Part shown: positions 39,063 to 47,874 of the stretch, one piece after another | How the letters are laid out: each line of letters begins with the position of its first letter | Position numbering within the stretch: the first letter of the stretch is position 1 | Origin: Ectothiorhodospira haloalkaliphila ATCC 51935 | GTDB taxonomy: Bacteria > Pseudomonadota > Gammaproteobacteria > Ectothiorhodospirales > Ectothiorhodospiraceae | Direction of reading: 5' to 3' | Length of the DNA stretch: 64,000 bases | Assembly (NCBI RefSeq): GCF_000633935.1 | Contig: NZ_KK214998.1 | Span: forward strand, 214,451 to 278,450 | The notes under the pieces: generated by a model | Seen by the model: only the letters and a program-made list of their open reading frames with translations | What the model was told of the DNA's origin: nothing | The model's database searches: none | Position numbers and translations under genes: made by a program

Positions 39063-40808
39063 ATGCCGCGTGGTCTGGTGCTGCTGTGTCTCCTGCTGGT
39101 ATGCATCACGCCGGCACAGGCCGACCGGGTTGTCGACGAGGCCATGGCCATGGCCCGTGTGGGTGCTGCGGAACTGGCCCTGAACCTGCTGGCACGGGAG
39201 ACGCCGGACCCCCGCGCCGAACCCGTGCGCTGGATGGAACGGGAGCAGGCCCGCATCGAAATCCTTGGCATGAACGGTCGCTGGGAGCAGGTGGTGGAAC
39301 GCACCGCCCGGGTCCCGGTGGAGATGCCGGTGGACTTCGTCATCTGGACCCGCACCCGGCAGGCCCACGCCCTCGTCTCACTGGGGCGTGGTGAGGAGGC
39401 TCGCGATGTGTTGCGGCCCCTGATCTGGTTCGGCAGCCACAACGCCAGTGAGAGCTGGTTTCGGTCCTGGCGTCGACTGGTGGCCGAATCCTACATTCTC
39501 GACGACCGCCCCGAGGATGCCCTCACCGCCCTGCAGCGCTACCGCTTTGATTATCCCGATGACGTGGCGCGGGTGGCCCTGATGGAGGCCCGCCTGCTGC
39601 TGAGCCTGGGAAGGCCCCGCGAGGCGGTGGATGCCCTGGATGGCCGTGACGGTCATGAGGCCGATGCGCTGCGCCTGCTGGCCCGTCTGCGTGCTGGCGA
39701 CCTTTCCGCCGCAGACTCCCAGGCGCGGGCCCTCGCCCGTGCCCGGGACGTGGGACGGGATACCCGGGACGGGGCCCGGTATCAGGCTGTGGCCGCACTT
39801 GCTGCCCGGTCCGTCGGTGACAGCGCCGAGGGGCTCGCCATCATGGAACGCGCCCTGGCGTCCCAGCGATACCTGGGGGAGAGTGATGATGCCTTTCGCC
39901 TCTCTGCCGATCTGCTCTGGGAGCACTACGCCCGACTGGGCGAGCGTGAGGCCAACCGTCGGCAGTGGCTGCTGGGTAATGACGCAGGTTGGTTTGAACG
40001 CGCCGCGCAACTGCAGAACCGCGAACCCCATCTGTCTCGCGGGCTGCTGGCCCTGGTGGCCTTGAGATCCCCTTCGGCTTCGGGCCGGGAACAGGCCCAC
40101 CGTCACCTGGGCGAGCAACTGGTGCGGGTGGAGGGCCATGGCCAGGCACTGCTCCATGCCCTGTATCTGGGGGAGGGACCTTTTGGCAGTCCCGAGCGGG
40201 TACCGGATCCGGTACGGCACCTGCTTGTGGAGCAGGCCCTGGAGCAGGGGGATCTTGCGACCGCCTCGGCCCTCATGGCCGGTCTGCGCCGCCCTCCCGA
40301 GGGGGTGGACCCCTTCGACTGGGGCCTGCGCCGGGCCCGCACCCTCATCCTCAGCGGCCAGGAGCAGGCGGGCATCGACGGGCTCTATGACGTGCTCTCC
40401 GGTGTGCGTCGTCTGGATGCCGAGAGGGCCGACCGTTTCATGCAGGTGATGTTCGACCTGCAGACCGTGGGCCGCCACGACGAGGCTCTGAACCTGTTCC
40501 GGGCCCTGGCGCCCCGGCTGGCAGAGTCCCGGCAATTGCGCGAGTTGTGGTTCTGGAAGGCGGACTCCCATCGTGCCCTGGATGCCCATGAGCAGGCGGC
40601 ACGCCACTATCTGCGCTCGGCCATGGCCGGCAACAGCACCGATCTTTGGGGCCTGAGTGCCCGCTTCCAGGCCGCGCAGTCCCTGGCCGATGCGGGCCTG
40701 GTGGACGATGCCCGGGCTCTGTACGAAGACCTCCTGGACCGGGCCACCGAGCCGGGCCGACGGATCATGCTCCGTCAGCGCCTCCAGCAGTTGCTGCTGG
40801 TGGAGTAG
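39063..40808 (+). CDS. Secreted helical-repeat (TPR-like) protein
   Basis: A 581-aa protein. The ATG at 39063 gives a clean signal peptide (MPRGLVLLCLLLVCITPAQA, then DRVV), whereas an earlier frame start would read through the rplS terminator. The mature part is almost all helix pairs rich in Ala, Leu, Arg and Asp, with repeats such as TALQRYRFDYPDD, LLLSLGRPREAVDAL, MQVMFDLQTVGRHDEALNLF and ADAGLVDDARALYEDLLDRA, fitting a tetratricopeptide or similar solenoid. It is presumably a periplasmic or outer-membrane-associated scaffold. I cannot name a family. It is followed after 4 nt by ogt. Confidence 0.75.
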   Translation: MPRGLVLLCLLLVCITPAQADRVVDEAMAMARVGAAELALNLLARETPDPRAEPVRWMEREQARIEILGMNGRWEQVVERTARVPVEMPVDFVIWTRTRQAHALVSLGRGEEARDVLRPLIWFGSHNASESWFRSWRRLVAESYILDDRPEDALTALQRYRFDYPDDVARVALMEARLLLSLGRPREAVDALDGRDGHEADALRLLARLRAGDLSAADSQARALARARDVGRDTRDGARYQAVAALAARSVGDSAEGLAIMERALASQRYLGESDDAFRLSADLLWEHYARLGEREANRRQWLLGNDAGWFERAAQLQNREPHLSRGLLALVALRSPSASGREQAHRHLGEQLVRVEGHGQALLHALYLGEGPFGSPERVPDPVRHLLVEQALEQGDLATASALMAGLRRPPEGVDPFDWGLRRARTLILSGQEQAGIDGLYDVLSGVRRLDAERADRFMQVMFDLQTVGRHDEALNLFRALAPRLAESRQLRELWFWKADSHRALDAHEQAARHYLRSAMAGNSTDLWGLSARFQAAQSLADAGLVDDARALYEDLLDRATEPGRRIMLRQRLQQLLLVE

Positions 40809-40812
40809 CCGG

Positions 40813-41283
40813 ATGCCATCCCGGGCGGTGATCGACACCCCCCTGGGGCACATTGCCCTGACCTGGGATGACGATGGCCTGACGGCCCTGGATTACGTTT
40901 CCGACGCACCCGTCTCAACACCATCGCCCTCATCAGGCCTGGCCGCCGAGACCATCCGGCAGCTGCGGCAGTATTTCCAGGATCCCGCCTTCGGTTTCCA
41001 TCTCCCCCTGTCCCCCCAGGGCACGCCCTTCCAGCAGCGTGTGTGGGCAGCCCTGTGCCGCATTCCCCCGGGCGCCCCGATCACCTACGGTCAGCTTGCC
41101 CGGCACCTGAACACCGGCCCCCGGGCCATCGGCGGCGCCTGCCGCCGAAATCCCCTGCCCATCATCATCCCCTGTCATCGCGTCGTCCCCGCCCACGGCG
41201 GCCTGGGCGGCTATGGCGGCGCCACCCGGGGCGCCGGCCCTCGCATCAAGCAATGGCTCCTCGTCCACGAAAAAACCCTCTGA
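40813..41283 (+). CDS. ogt: Methylated-DNA--[protein]-cysteine S-methyltransferase (Ogt/Ada-C type)
   Basis: A 156-aa suicide DNA repair protein removing O6-alkyl groups from guanine. The active-site motif IIPCHRVVPAHGGLGGYGG (near 119-137) and the DNA-binding helix-turn-helix region (GTPFQQRVWAALCRIPPGAPITYGQLA) are clear. The usual A-N of the GxANxxN stretch reads A-C-R-R-N here. GGAG lies 7 nt upstream of the ATG. It is probably coupled to the secreted repeat protein just upstream. Confidence 0.93.
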   Translation: MPSRAVIDTPLGHIALTWDDDGLTALDYVSDAPVSTPSPSSGLAAETIRQLRQYFQDPAFGFHLPLSPQGTPFQQRVWAALCRIPPGAPITYGQLARHLNTGPRAIGGACRRNPLPIIIPCHRVVPAHGGLGGYGGATRGAGPRIKQWLLVHEKTL

Positions 41284-41309
41284 TCCCCTGAGATGGCTCC
41301 TGCCCCCTT

Positions 41310-41387
41310 GTGGGAGCGGGCCTGCCCGCGAAAGGGGACGGCACACAGCCTCGGTGCCCCCCATTCGCGGCCAAGGGCCGCTCCCAC
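41310..41387. repeat. REP pair (BIME-like), first tandem copy upstream of soxA
   Basis: A direct core (41310-41332) faces an inverted core (41364-41387). Together with the following 40 nt it is repeated almost unchanged 131 bp downstream. Confidence 0.9.
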
Positions 41388-41440
41388 AAAAGCCCCTTTC
41401 TGAGCCACCTATGAATCTTCCTCCACACACCCTATGCCAT

Positions 41441-41519
41441 GTGGGAGCGGGCCTTGCCCGCGAACGGGGAGGGCACACAAGCCCGGTGCCCCCTATTCGC
41501 GGCCAAGGGTCGCTCCCAC
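41441..41519. repeat. REP pair (BIME-like), second tandem copy upstream of soxA
   Basis: This is a second copy of the element at 41310, offset by 131 bp. The similarity extends beyond the REP cores into the flank (AAAAGCCCC...TGAGC.ACCT), showing tandem duplication of the whole unit. The remaining gap to soxA (41520-41715) contains an AT-rich patch with TTGACA at 41601 but no good -10. Confidence 0.9.
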
Positions 41520-41715
41520 AAAAGCCCCCTCTGAGCTACCTCTCGATCCTCGTCCCTTCCATAAGAAATTACTAATGGTTATGTGTTTATTCCATATCGA
41601 TTGACATTTGCCAACGCTGGACGCAGTCTATGGCTGGGCGCTTCCATCACCACCCGGGCACAGGGGGCCGGAGGGGCGCCACATGACCAGAATAAAAGCG
41701 CGGAGGATTTGGAAC

Positions 41716-42519
41716 ATGTTCAAGCATGTATTGATCGCTACGGCCTTGGCCGGGAGCGTGGTCGGGGGGGCGGCCGCGTCGGACTCGCCCTACCTCACCG
41801 GCCGGGAACAGCTCATGATGCTGGCGGATGACAACCCGGCAGAGCTCACCGAGTGGCGGGGGGAGGATCTGTATCACGAGCCCAGAGGGCCCAGGAACGT
41901 ATCTCTGGAGCAGTGTGACTTCGGCCTCGGCCCTGGTGTGCTCGAGGGGGCCTATGTGCAGATGCCCCGGTATTTCGAGGACACCGGCCGCGTCATGGAT
42001 CTGGAGAGCCGCATCATCCACTGCATGAAGACACTGCAGGGCTTCACCGAGGAGGATGACCCCGTTGCGCGCAAGCACTCGTCGGATACGCGCGAGGCGG
42101 ACCTGGTGGCCATCTACACCTACGTGGCCGCCCAGTCCAACGGTATGGCCTGGAACCCACCCATGGACCACCCCATGGAACGGCTCACCCGGGATGCCGG
42201 CGAGGTGCTCTTCCACCGCCGCGCCGGGAGCATGGATTTTGGTTGCGTGTCCTGCCATAGCGAACCCCGCAAGCGCATTCGCCTCTCGTTCCTGCCGGTG
42301 ACCTCCAACCAGGAGGAGTGGTCCAAGGCCATCTCCTGGCCTGCTTACCGCATCGGCCACGGTGTGGTGAGAAGTTCACAGCACCGCGTACGGGGTTGCT
42401 ACTACCAGATGCGCCAGGCTGGCGTGAAGTTCGGTTCCGATGCGTCCATTGCGATCCTCTCTTACTGGACCGATCAGGCCCGGGGCGGTGAGGCCACATT
42501 GCCGGATCTGAAGCGCTGA
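41716..42519 (+). CDS. soxA: Monohaem SoxA, diheme-domain family c-type cytochrome of the Sox system
   Basis: A 267-aa periplasmic cytochrome subunit that, with SoxX, attaches sulfur substrates to a cysteine of SoxYZ. The signal peptide is MFKHVLIATALAGSVVGGAAA. The C-terminal domain has the haem motif CVSCH (177-181) and the active-site cysteine ligand in HRVRGCYYQMR (Cys228). The N-terminal domain lacks a CxxCH; Cys67 and Cys103 are placed to form the disulfide seen in monohaem SoxA proteins. GGAGG lies 9 nt before the ATG at 41716; an in-frame ATG at 41683 is less likely. soxX follows after 16 nt. Confidence 0.92.
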   Translation: MFKHVLIATALAGSVVGGAAASDSPYLTGREQLMMLADDNPAELTEWRGEDLYHEPRGPRNVSLEQCDFGLGPGVLEGAYVQMPRYFEDTGRVMDLESRIIHCMKTLQGFTEEDDPVARKHSSDTREADLVAIYTYVAAQSNGMAWNPPMDHPMERLTRDAGEVLFHRRAGSMDFGCVSCHSEPRKRIRLSFLPVTSNQEEWSKAISWPAYRIGHGVVRSSQHRVRGCYYQMRQAGVKFGSDASIAILSYWTDQARGGEATLPDLKR

Positions 42520-42535
42520 TAAGGGGGGAGAAGAG

Positions 42536-43285
42536 ATGACCAACAAGACAAGATATACGGCCTGCATGGGCCTGGCCCTGTCGGCCGGCCTGCTCGCCGG
42601 CTGCGTACAGGTGGGTGCCCAGAACGATGAAAAAAGGGATTTCACGAAGATGTCTCCGGAGGAGTATGCCGATTACCTGATCTTCGAGTCGGATAGCTTC
42701 AACCTGGCTCAAGAGGTTCAGGAGGGTGGCACCGCGCGGGAACGCATGCAGCAGGATGAGCTGCAACGCCTGTGCAGCGAGACCCGCAACCGCCCCCACG
42801 GGGAGATCGCCACGCGCATCGTCACCATGGCCCGGGCCAGCTTTCAATACCCGGAGGACGGCATCCAGCTGGGCGACTGGGAGAAGGGCCGTGAACTGGC
42901 CCGCAGCGGCTACGGGTTCCGCATCGGCCACAACTACGACAACCCGGAACGTACCGTAGGCGGCAACTGCTATGCGTGCCACCAGATGGACCCGGAAGAG
43001 CTGGCCTACGGGAACATCGGCCCGAGCCTGAGCAATTACGGTGAGCTGCGTGGCAACACCGAGGCGGTGCGACGGTTCGTTTACGAGATGATCTACAACC
43101 CCCACGCCTACTTCCCCTGCACTTCCATGCCGCGCATGGGTCATAACGAGTTCCTCACCCAGGATTCCATTTCCCACATCATGGCCTACCTGCTGGATGC
43201 CGAGTCCCCGGTGAATGCCCGCAAGAAGGACCCGGATGCGGAGGTGGATCCGGCGGCCGCCCCGTCCGGGGATACGGGTTTCTGA
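42536..43285 (+). CDS. soxX: SoxX-type monohaem cytochrome c, possibly a lipoprotein
   Basis: A 249-aa c-type cytochrome, partner of SoxA. The haem motif is NCYACHQM (CxxCH at 145-149), with a distal Met candidate in CTSMPRMGHNEFLT and the SoxX-like NIGPSLSNYG. The N-terminus (MTNKTRYTACMGLALSAGLLAGC) ends in a good lipobox (LLAGC, Cys23), suggesting membrane anchoring rather than a soluble form. An extra 80-100 residues precede the haem domain. soxY, soxZ, soxB and soxCD are not present in the window. Confidence 0.9.
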   Translation: MTNKTRYTACMGLALSAGLLAGCVQVGAQNDEKRDFTKMSPEEYADYLIFESDSFNLAQEVQEGGTARERMQQDELQRLCSETRNRPHGEIATRIVTMARASFQYPEDGIQLGDWEKGRELARSGYGFRIGHNYDNPERTVGGNCYACHQMDPEELAYGNIGPSLSNYGELRGNTEAVRRFVYEMIYNPHAYFPCTSMPRMGHNEFLTQDSISHIMAYLLDAESPVNARKKDPDAEVDPAAAPSGDTGF

Positions 43286-43300
43286 TCCCCGGCAATCCCT

Positions 43301-43391
43301 GTGGGAGCGGGCCTTGCCCGCGAAGGCGGCAGGCACAAAGCTCAGGCAGGTCGCTGCTATCCCAGCGATTCGCTGGCAGGCCAGCTCCCAC
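43301..43391. repeat. REP pair (BIME-like) between soxX and htpG
   Basis: A direct classical core (43301-43324) faces an inverted variant core (CGCTGGCAGG..AGCTCCCAC, about 43368-43391). The half-types match those at 9269-9357. It lies 16 nt after the soxX stop. Confidence 0.87.
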
Positions 43392-43437
43392 AGGAAGCCC
43401 CACAACCCACCCAGCCCCCTGAAATTCCCCTCACCCT

Positions 43438-43464
43438 CTTGAAATCCTACCCACTCACCCCCAT
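43438..43464 (+). promoter_or_regulatory. Sigma-32 (heat-shock) promoter of htpG
   Basis: CTTGAAA (43438-43444), a 14-nt spacer and CCCCAT (43459-43464) match the RpoH consensus, with the same spacer length as at clpB. The htpG ATG is 43 nt downstream. Confidence 0.88.
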
Positions 43465-43506
43465 ACCACTCCGCGAGTCAATTCACCTATCAACAGCGGA
43501 GCCCCC

Positions 43507-45393
43507 ATGAGCGTCGATACGCACAAGGAAACCCGACAGTTCCAGACCGAGGTCAGCCAACTGCTGCACCTGATGATCAACGCGCTGTACTCCAACAAGG
43601 AGATCTTCCTGCGCGAACTCATCTCCAACGCCGCCGATGCCTGCGACAAGCTGCGCTTCGAGGCCCTCTCCGACGATGCCCTGATGGAAGGCGAGGGCGA
43701 ACTGGGCATCCAGGTGGAGTACGACAAGGACACCCGCACCGTGACCGTGCGCGACAACGGCATCGGCATGAGCCGGGATGACGTCATCAACAACATCGGC
43801 ACCATCGCCCACTCCGGCACCCGGGAGTTCCTCAGCCGCCTCACCGGTGACCAGAAGAAGGATGCCCACCTCATCGGCCAGTTTGGCGTGGGCTTCTATT
43901 CCTCCTTCATCGTCGCCGACCGGGTGACCCTCACCACCCGCCGCGCCGGCATGGGCGCCGAGCACGGCGTGCGCTGGGAGTCCGACGGCAGCGGCGAGTT
44001 CACCGTGGAGACGGTGGAGAAGGCCGGGCGGGGCACCGAGGTGGTCCTGCACCTGAAGAAGGACGAGGACGAATTCCTGGATGAATTCCGCCTGCGCCAC
44101 ATCATCACCCGCTACTCCGACCACATCCCCCTGCCCATCGCCATGCGCAAGCGGGACGATGACGGCAAGGCCCTGGACGAGTGGGAGACGGTCAACCGGG
44201 CCTCGGCCCTGTGGACCCGCTCCAAATCGGACATCTCCGACGAGGAGTACAAGGAGTTCTACAAGCACGTGGCCCACGACTTCGAGGAGCCGCTCACCTG
44301 GACCCACAACCGGGTGGAAGGGCGCCAGGAATACACCTCGCTGCTGTACATCCCCAAGCGTGCCCCCTTCGACCTGTGGGACCGGGATCGCCGTCACGGC
44401 ATCAAGCTCTACGTGCAGCGGGTGTTCATCATGGACGATGCCGAGCAGCTCATGCCCACCTATCTGCGCTTCGTGCGCGGGGTGGTGGACTCCAACGATC
44501 TGCCCCTGAACATTTCCCGGGAAATTCTGCAGAACAACCGCCTGATCGACGGTGTTCGCTCCGGTTCAGTGAAAAAGGTCCTGGGGCTGCTGGAAGACCT
44601 GGCGAAGAAGGATCCCGAGGAATATCAGACCTTCTGGGACGCCTTCGGCCGCGTGCTCAAGGAAGGCCCTGCAGAGGACTACGCCAACCGGGAGCAGATC
44701 GGTCGCCTGCTGCGCTTTGCCAGCACCCACACCGGCGAGGCCACCCAGAACGTCTCCCTGGCCGACTACATCGGCCGCATGAAGGAAGGGCAGGACACCA
44801 TCTACTACATCACCGCCGACAGCCACACGGCGGCCCTGCACAGCCCGCACCTGGAGGTCTTCCGCAAGCGGGGCATCGAGGTGTTGCTACTCTCCGACCG
44901 GGTGGACGAGTGGCTGGTCTCGCACCTGCACGAGTTCGAGGGCAAGTCCCTCAAGTCCGTGGCCAAGGGCGACCTGGACCTGGGCGACACCGAGACGGAA
45001 GAGGAGAAAAAGGCCCAGCAGGAGGCCGAGGAGCAGGTCAAGGACCTGCTGCCGCGCATCCAGGAGGCCCTGGGCGAGCGGGTCAAGGAGGTGAAGTTCT
45101 CCCACCGCCTCACCGACTCCCCGGCCTGCATCGTGCTCTCCGAAGACGAGATGGCCCTGTACATGCAGCAGTTGCTCAAGCAGGCGGGTCAGAACCTGCC
45201 GGACACCAAACCGGTGCTGGAGGTGAACCCCACCCACCGTCTCATCCAGCGCATGGGCGAGGAGACCGACGAGGCCCGGTTCAAGGACTGGTCCAGCCTG
45301 CTGCTGGATCAGGCCGTACTGGCCGAGGGCGGGCAGCTGGAGGATCCGGCGGGCTTCGTGAAGCGCCTCAATACCCTCATCACCCACGGCTGA
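43507..45393 (+). CDS. htpG: Hsp90 chaperone HtpG
   Basis: A 628-aa Hsp90. The N-terminal GHKL ATPase domain has the signatures [22 protein letters not shown] (near 27-48), [24 protein letters not shown] and [15 protein letters not shown]. The middle domain has [39 protein letters not shown] (near 290-340). The C-terminal dimerisation domain lacks the eukaryotic MEEVD tail. The length is typical. It is preceded by a heat-shock promoter and followed by a hairpin. Confidence 0.98.
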   Translation: MSVDTHKETRQFQTEVSQLLHLMINALYSNKEIFLRELISNAADACDKLRFEALSDDALMEGEGELGIQVEYDKDTRTVTVRDNGIGMSRDDVINNIGTIAHSGTREFLSRLTGDQKKDAHLIGQFGVGFYSSFIVADRVTLTTRRAGMGAEHGVRWESDGSGEFTVETVEKAGRGTEVVLHLKKDEDEFLDEFRLRHIITRYSDHIPLPIAMRKRDDDGKALDEWETVNRASALWTRSKSDISDEEYKEFYKHVAHDFEEPLTWTHNRVEGRQEYTSLLYIPKRAPFDLWDRDRRHGIKLYVQRVFIMDDAEQLMPTYLRFVRGVVDSNDLPLNISREILQNNRLIDGVRSGSVKKVLGLLEDLAKKDPEEYQTFWDAFGRVLKEGPAEDYANREQIGRLLRFASTHTGEATQNVSLADYIGRMKEGQDTIYYITADSHTAALHSPHLEVFRKRGIEVLLLSDRVDEWLVSHLHEFEGKSLKSVAKGDLDLGDTETEEEKKAQQEAEEQVKDLLPRIQEALGERVKEVKFSHRLTDSPACIVLSEDEMALYMQQLLKQAGQNLPDTKPVLEVNPTHRLIQRMGEETDEARFKDWSSLLLDQAVLAEGGQLEDPAGFVKRLNTLITHG

Positions 45394-45414
45394 TCCACGG
45401 TCAAACCCGTAGGA

Positions 45415-45439
45415 GATGGCCCCGATCGTCGGGGCCATC
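45415..45439 (+). terminator. Hairpin after htpG, probable terminator
   Basis: An 11-bp stem, GATGGCCCCGA (45415-45425) with TCGGGGCCATC (45429-45439), closes a 3-nt loop, 22 nt after the htpG stop. The downstream sequence is not T-rich. Confidence 0.65.
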
Positions 45440-45592
45440 ACTCACCCCTTCGCATCTTCCCTCCGGTCGCCGACCGTTCGTCGGATCAAAAAAAATTATC
45501 CGTCCCGACCGAACCCCTGGAACCCCGCGTCCCAGGCCCGTTTCGGCGTGCTTCGCCTCTCCCGCACCTCCCCCTGAGCCCCCTGTGAGCGC

Positions 45593-45621
45593 TTGAAATC
45601 CCTCCGCCAACTGCCTAAGCT
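45593..45621 (+). promoter_or_regulatory. Candidate promoter of nrdJa-nrdJb
   Basis: TTGAAA (45593-45598), a 17-nt spacer and TAAGCT (45616-45621) form a moderate sigma-70-like promoter. An A-tract (45487-45494) lies about 100 bp upstream. The rest of the 45440-45700 gap shows no gene. Confidence 0.4.
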
Positions 45622-45642
45622 TCGATCGCCTCACATCCATGA

Positions 45643-45674
45643 TGTTGTGTTCTGGTTAATCATCAACCACAACA
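45643..45674. promoter_or_regulatory. Inverted repeat in the nrdJ leader
   Basis: The arms TGTTGTG (45643-45649) and CACAACA (45668-45674) flank an 18-nt centre that itself contains GGTT/AACC. It lies just downstream of the candidate promoter, in an operator-like position. It does not match the NrdR-box consensus as I know it, and no cobalamin-riboswitch core was recognised. Confidence 0.4.
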
Positions 45675-45754
45675 GATAGTAGAAAAAGGATCCCGCCACC
45701 ATGAAATCCCAGTCCCGCCAGGCCCTTGCAACCGTCGTCTCAAGGGAGGTCCCC

Positions 45755-47857
45755 ATGCAGCCCGCCTCCATGGATATCTGGGACAAGAAATACCGCCTCA
45801 AGACCCGCACCGGTGAGGATCTGGATCCCACCATCGACGACACCTGGAAGCGGGTCGCCCGCGCCCTGGCCGACGTGGAGGCCGAGCCGGGCCTGCGCGA
45901 GACCTGGTACGAGCGCTTCCTCTGGGCCCTGCGCCTGGGGGCCATCCCGGCCGGGCGCATCATCGCCAACGCCGGTGCCTGGGCACACAAGCCCGCCACC
46001 TCCACCATCAACTGCACCGTGTCCGGCTCCATCCACGACTCCATGGACGACATCCTGGAAAAGCTTCACGAGGCGGGCCTCACCCTCAAGGCCGGCAGCG
46101 GCATCGGCTACGATTTCTCCACCCTGCGCCCCCGGGGTGCCTATGTCTCCGGCGCGGGCGCCTACACCTCCGGCCCCCTGTCGTTCATGGAGATCTACGA
46201 CAAGATGTGCTTCACCGTCTCCTCCGCCGGGGGGCGGCGTGGTGCCCAGATGGGCACCTTCGACATCGGCCATCCCGATGTGCAGGACTTCATCCGCGCC
46301 AAGCGCACCGATGGCTGCCTACGGCAGTTCAACCTGTCGCTGCTGATCACCGCCGACTTCATGGAAGCCGTGAAGAACGACGCCCAGTGGCCGCTGGCCT
46401 TCCCCCTGGGCCCCCAGGAGGCGGAACAGGACGGCATCGACCTGAACGATCCCGCCCAGGTCCTGTGGCGCGACTGGCCCGTGGACAACGACTACATCAC
46501 CAATGACGAAGGCCTGGTGGCCTGCCGCATCTACAAGATGCTGCCGGCCCGCAACCTGTGGAACATGGTGATGACCTCCACCTACGACTACGCCGAGCCG
46601 GGCTTCGTGCTCATCGACAAGGTCAACGAGATGAACAACAACTGGTGGTGCGAGCAGATCCGCGCCACCAACCCCTGTGGCGAGCAACCCCTGCCGCCCT
46701 ATGGCGCCTGCCTGCTGGGTTCCATCAACCTGACCCGTTTCGTGCAGGATCCCTTCACCGATCAGGCCCGCTTCGATATGGAGACCTTCCGCGAGGTGGT
46801 GGCCGTGTTCACCCGCATGCTGGACAACGTGGTGGAGATCAACGGCCTGCCGTTGCCGGAGCAGCGCGAGGAGATCTCCCGCAAGCGCCGCCACGGCATG
46901 GGCTATCTGGGGCTGGGCTCCGCCATCACCATGCTGGGCATGAAATACGGCGACGAGGGTTCCCTGGCCTTCACCGAAGAAGTCACCCGCGAGATGGCCC
47001 TGGCCGGCTGGCGCGCCGGACTGGAACTGGCCCGGGAGAAGGGGCCGGCCCCCATCATGGACGAGGAATTCCAGGTGACCCCGGCCATGCTGCGCCTGCG
47101 TCCGGAACTGGAGAAGGACGGCATCAAGGTGGGCGATACCCTCAAGGGCCGGGTGCTGCATGCCCGCTACAGCCGCTACATGCAGCGGGTGGCCCAGGCG
47201 GACCCCGAACTGGTGGAGGCCCTGGCCGAGGAGGGCTGCCGCTTCACCCACCACAGCTCCATCGCCCCCACGGGGACCATCTCCCTGTCCCTGGCCAACA
47301 ACGCCAGCAACGGCATCGAGCCCTCGTTCGCCCATCACTACGCCCGCAACATCATCCGTTCGGGCCGCAAGACCAAGGAAAAGGTGGACGTGTTCTCCTA
47401 CGAGCTGCTGGCCTACCGGGAATTGGTGAACGCGAAGGCCATGCCGTATTCCGAGGAGCCGGGCGCCCAGTTGCCTGAGTACTTCATCACCGCCGACGAC
47501 ATCACGCCCAAGTCCCATGTGGACGTGCAGGCAGCGGCGCAGAAATGGATCGACTCCTCCATCTCCAAGACCGCCAACGTGCCCACGGACTACCGCTTCG
47601 AGGACTTCAAGGACATCTACCGCTATGCCTATGAGCAGGGCCTGAAGGGCTGCACCACCTTCCGCTTCAACCCGGAGGCCTTCCAGGGCGTGCTGGTCAA
47701 GGAAAAGGACCTGGAAAACACCACCTACCGGTTCGTCCTGGAAGATGGCAGTGTGGTGCTGGCCAAGGGCAACGAGGAAGTGGAATACGACGGCGAGAGC
47801 CACAATGCCGCCAATCTCTACGAGGCCCTGAAGGAAGGGTACTACGGCAAATTCTGA
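45755..47857 (+). CDS. nrdJ: Class II (B12-dependent) ribonucleotide reductase, catalytic subunit NrdJa
   Basis: A 700-aa catalytic subunit reducing ribonucleotides with an adenosylcobalamin radical. Signatures are INCTVSGSIHDSMDDILEKL (first active-site Cys), LKAGSGIGYDFSTLRP, SSAGGRRGAQMGTFDIGHPDVQDFI, the finger loop NPCGEQPLPPYGACLLGS with the radical Cys, and SIAPTGTISLSLANNASNG. The start at 45755 is preferred for its AGGGAGGT 5 nt upstream; an ATG at 45701 would add 18 residues. The chain ends at YYGKF without the C-terminal TSCPD/zinc region, which is encoded by the next gene, as in Pseudomonas aeruginosa NrdJa/NrdJb. Confidence 0.94.
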   Translation: MQPASMDIWDKKYRLKTRTGEDLDPTIDDTWKRVARALADVEAEPGLRETWYERFLWALRLGAIPAGRIIANAGAWAHKPATSTINCTVSGSIHDSMDDILEKLHEAGLTLKAGSGIGYDFSTLRPRGAYVSGAGAYTSGPLSFMEIYDKMCFTVSSAGGRRGAQMGTFDIGHPDVQDFIRAKRTDGCLRQFNLSLLITADFMEAVKNDAQWPLAFPLGPQEAEQDGIDLNDPAQVLWRDWPVDNDYITNDEGLVACRIYKMLPARNLWNMVMTSTYDYAEPGFVLIDKVNEMNNNWWCEQIRATNPCGEQPLPPYGACLLGSINLTRFVQDPFTDQARFDMETFREVVAVFTRMLDNVVEINGLPLPEQREEISRKRRHGMGYLGLGSAITMLGMKYGDEGSLAFTEEVTREMALAGWRAGLELAREKGPAPIMDEEFQVTPAMLRLRPELEKDGIKVGDTLKGRVLHARYSRYMQRVAQADPELVEALAEEGCRFTHHSSIAPTGTISLSLANNASNGIEPSFAHHYARNIIRSGRKTKEKVDVFSYELLAYRELVNAKAMPYSEEPGAQLPEYFITADDITPKSHVDVQAAAQKWIDSSISKTANVPTDYRFEDFKDIYRYAYEQGLKGCTTFRFNPEAFQGVLVKEKDLENTTYRFVLEDGSVVLAKGNEEVEYDGESHNAANLYEALKEGYYGKF

Positions 47858-47874
47858 ATCAGGGGCACAGGTAC

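Noticed and set aside
45592-45620. A third sigma-32 promoter upstream of nrdJ
   Set aside because: CTTGAAA is present but no CCCCAT-like -10 follows at 13-15 nt; the sequence fits a moderate sigma-70 promoter better.
45440-45754. Cobalamin riboswitch upstream of nrdJ
   Set aside because: Expected for a B12 enzyme, but I could not recognise the conserved B12-box core (GCCACTG-like) in the leader; a covariance search would be needed to be sure.
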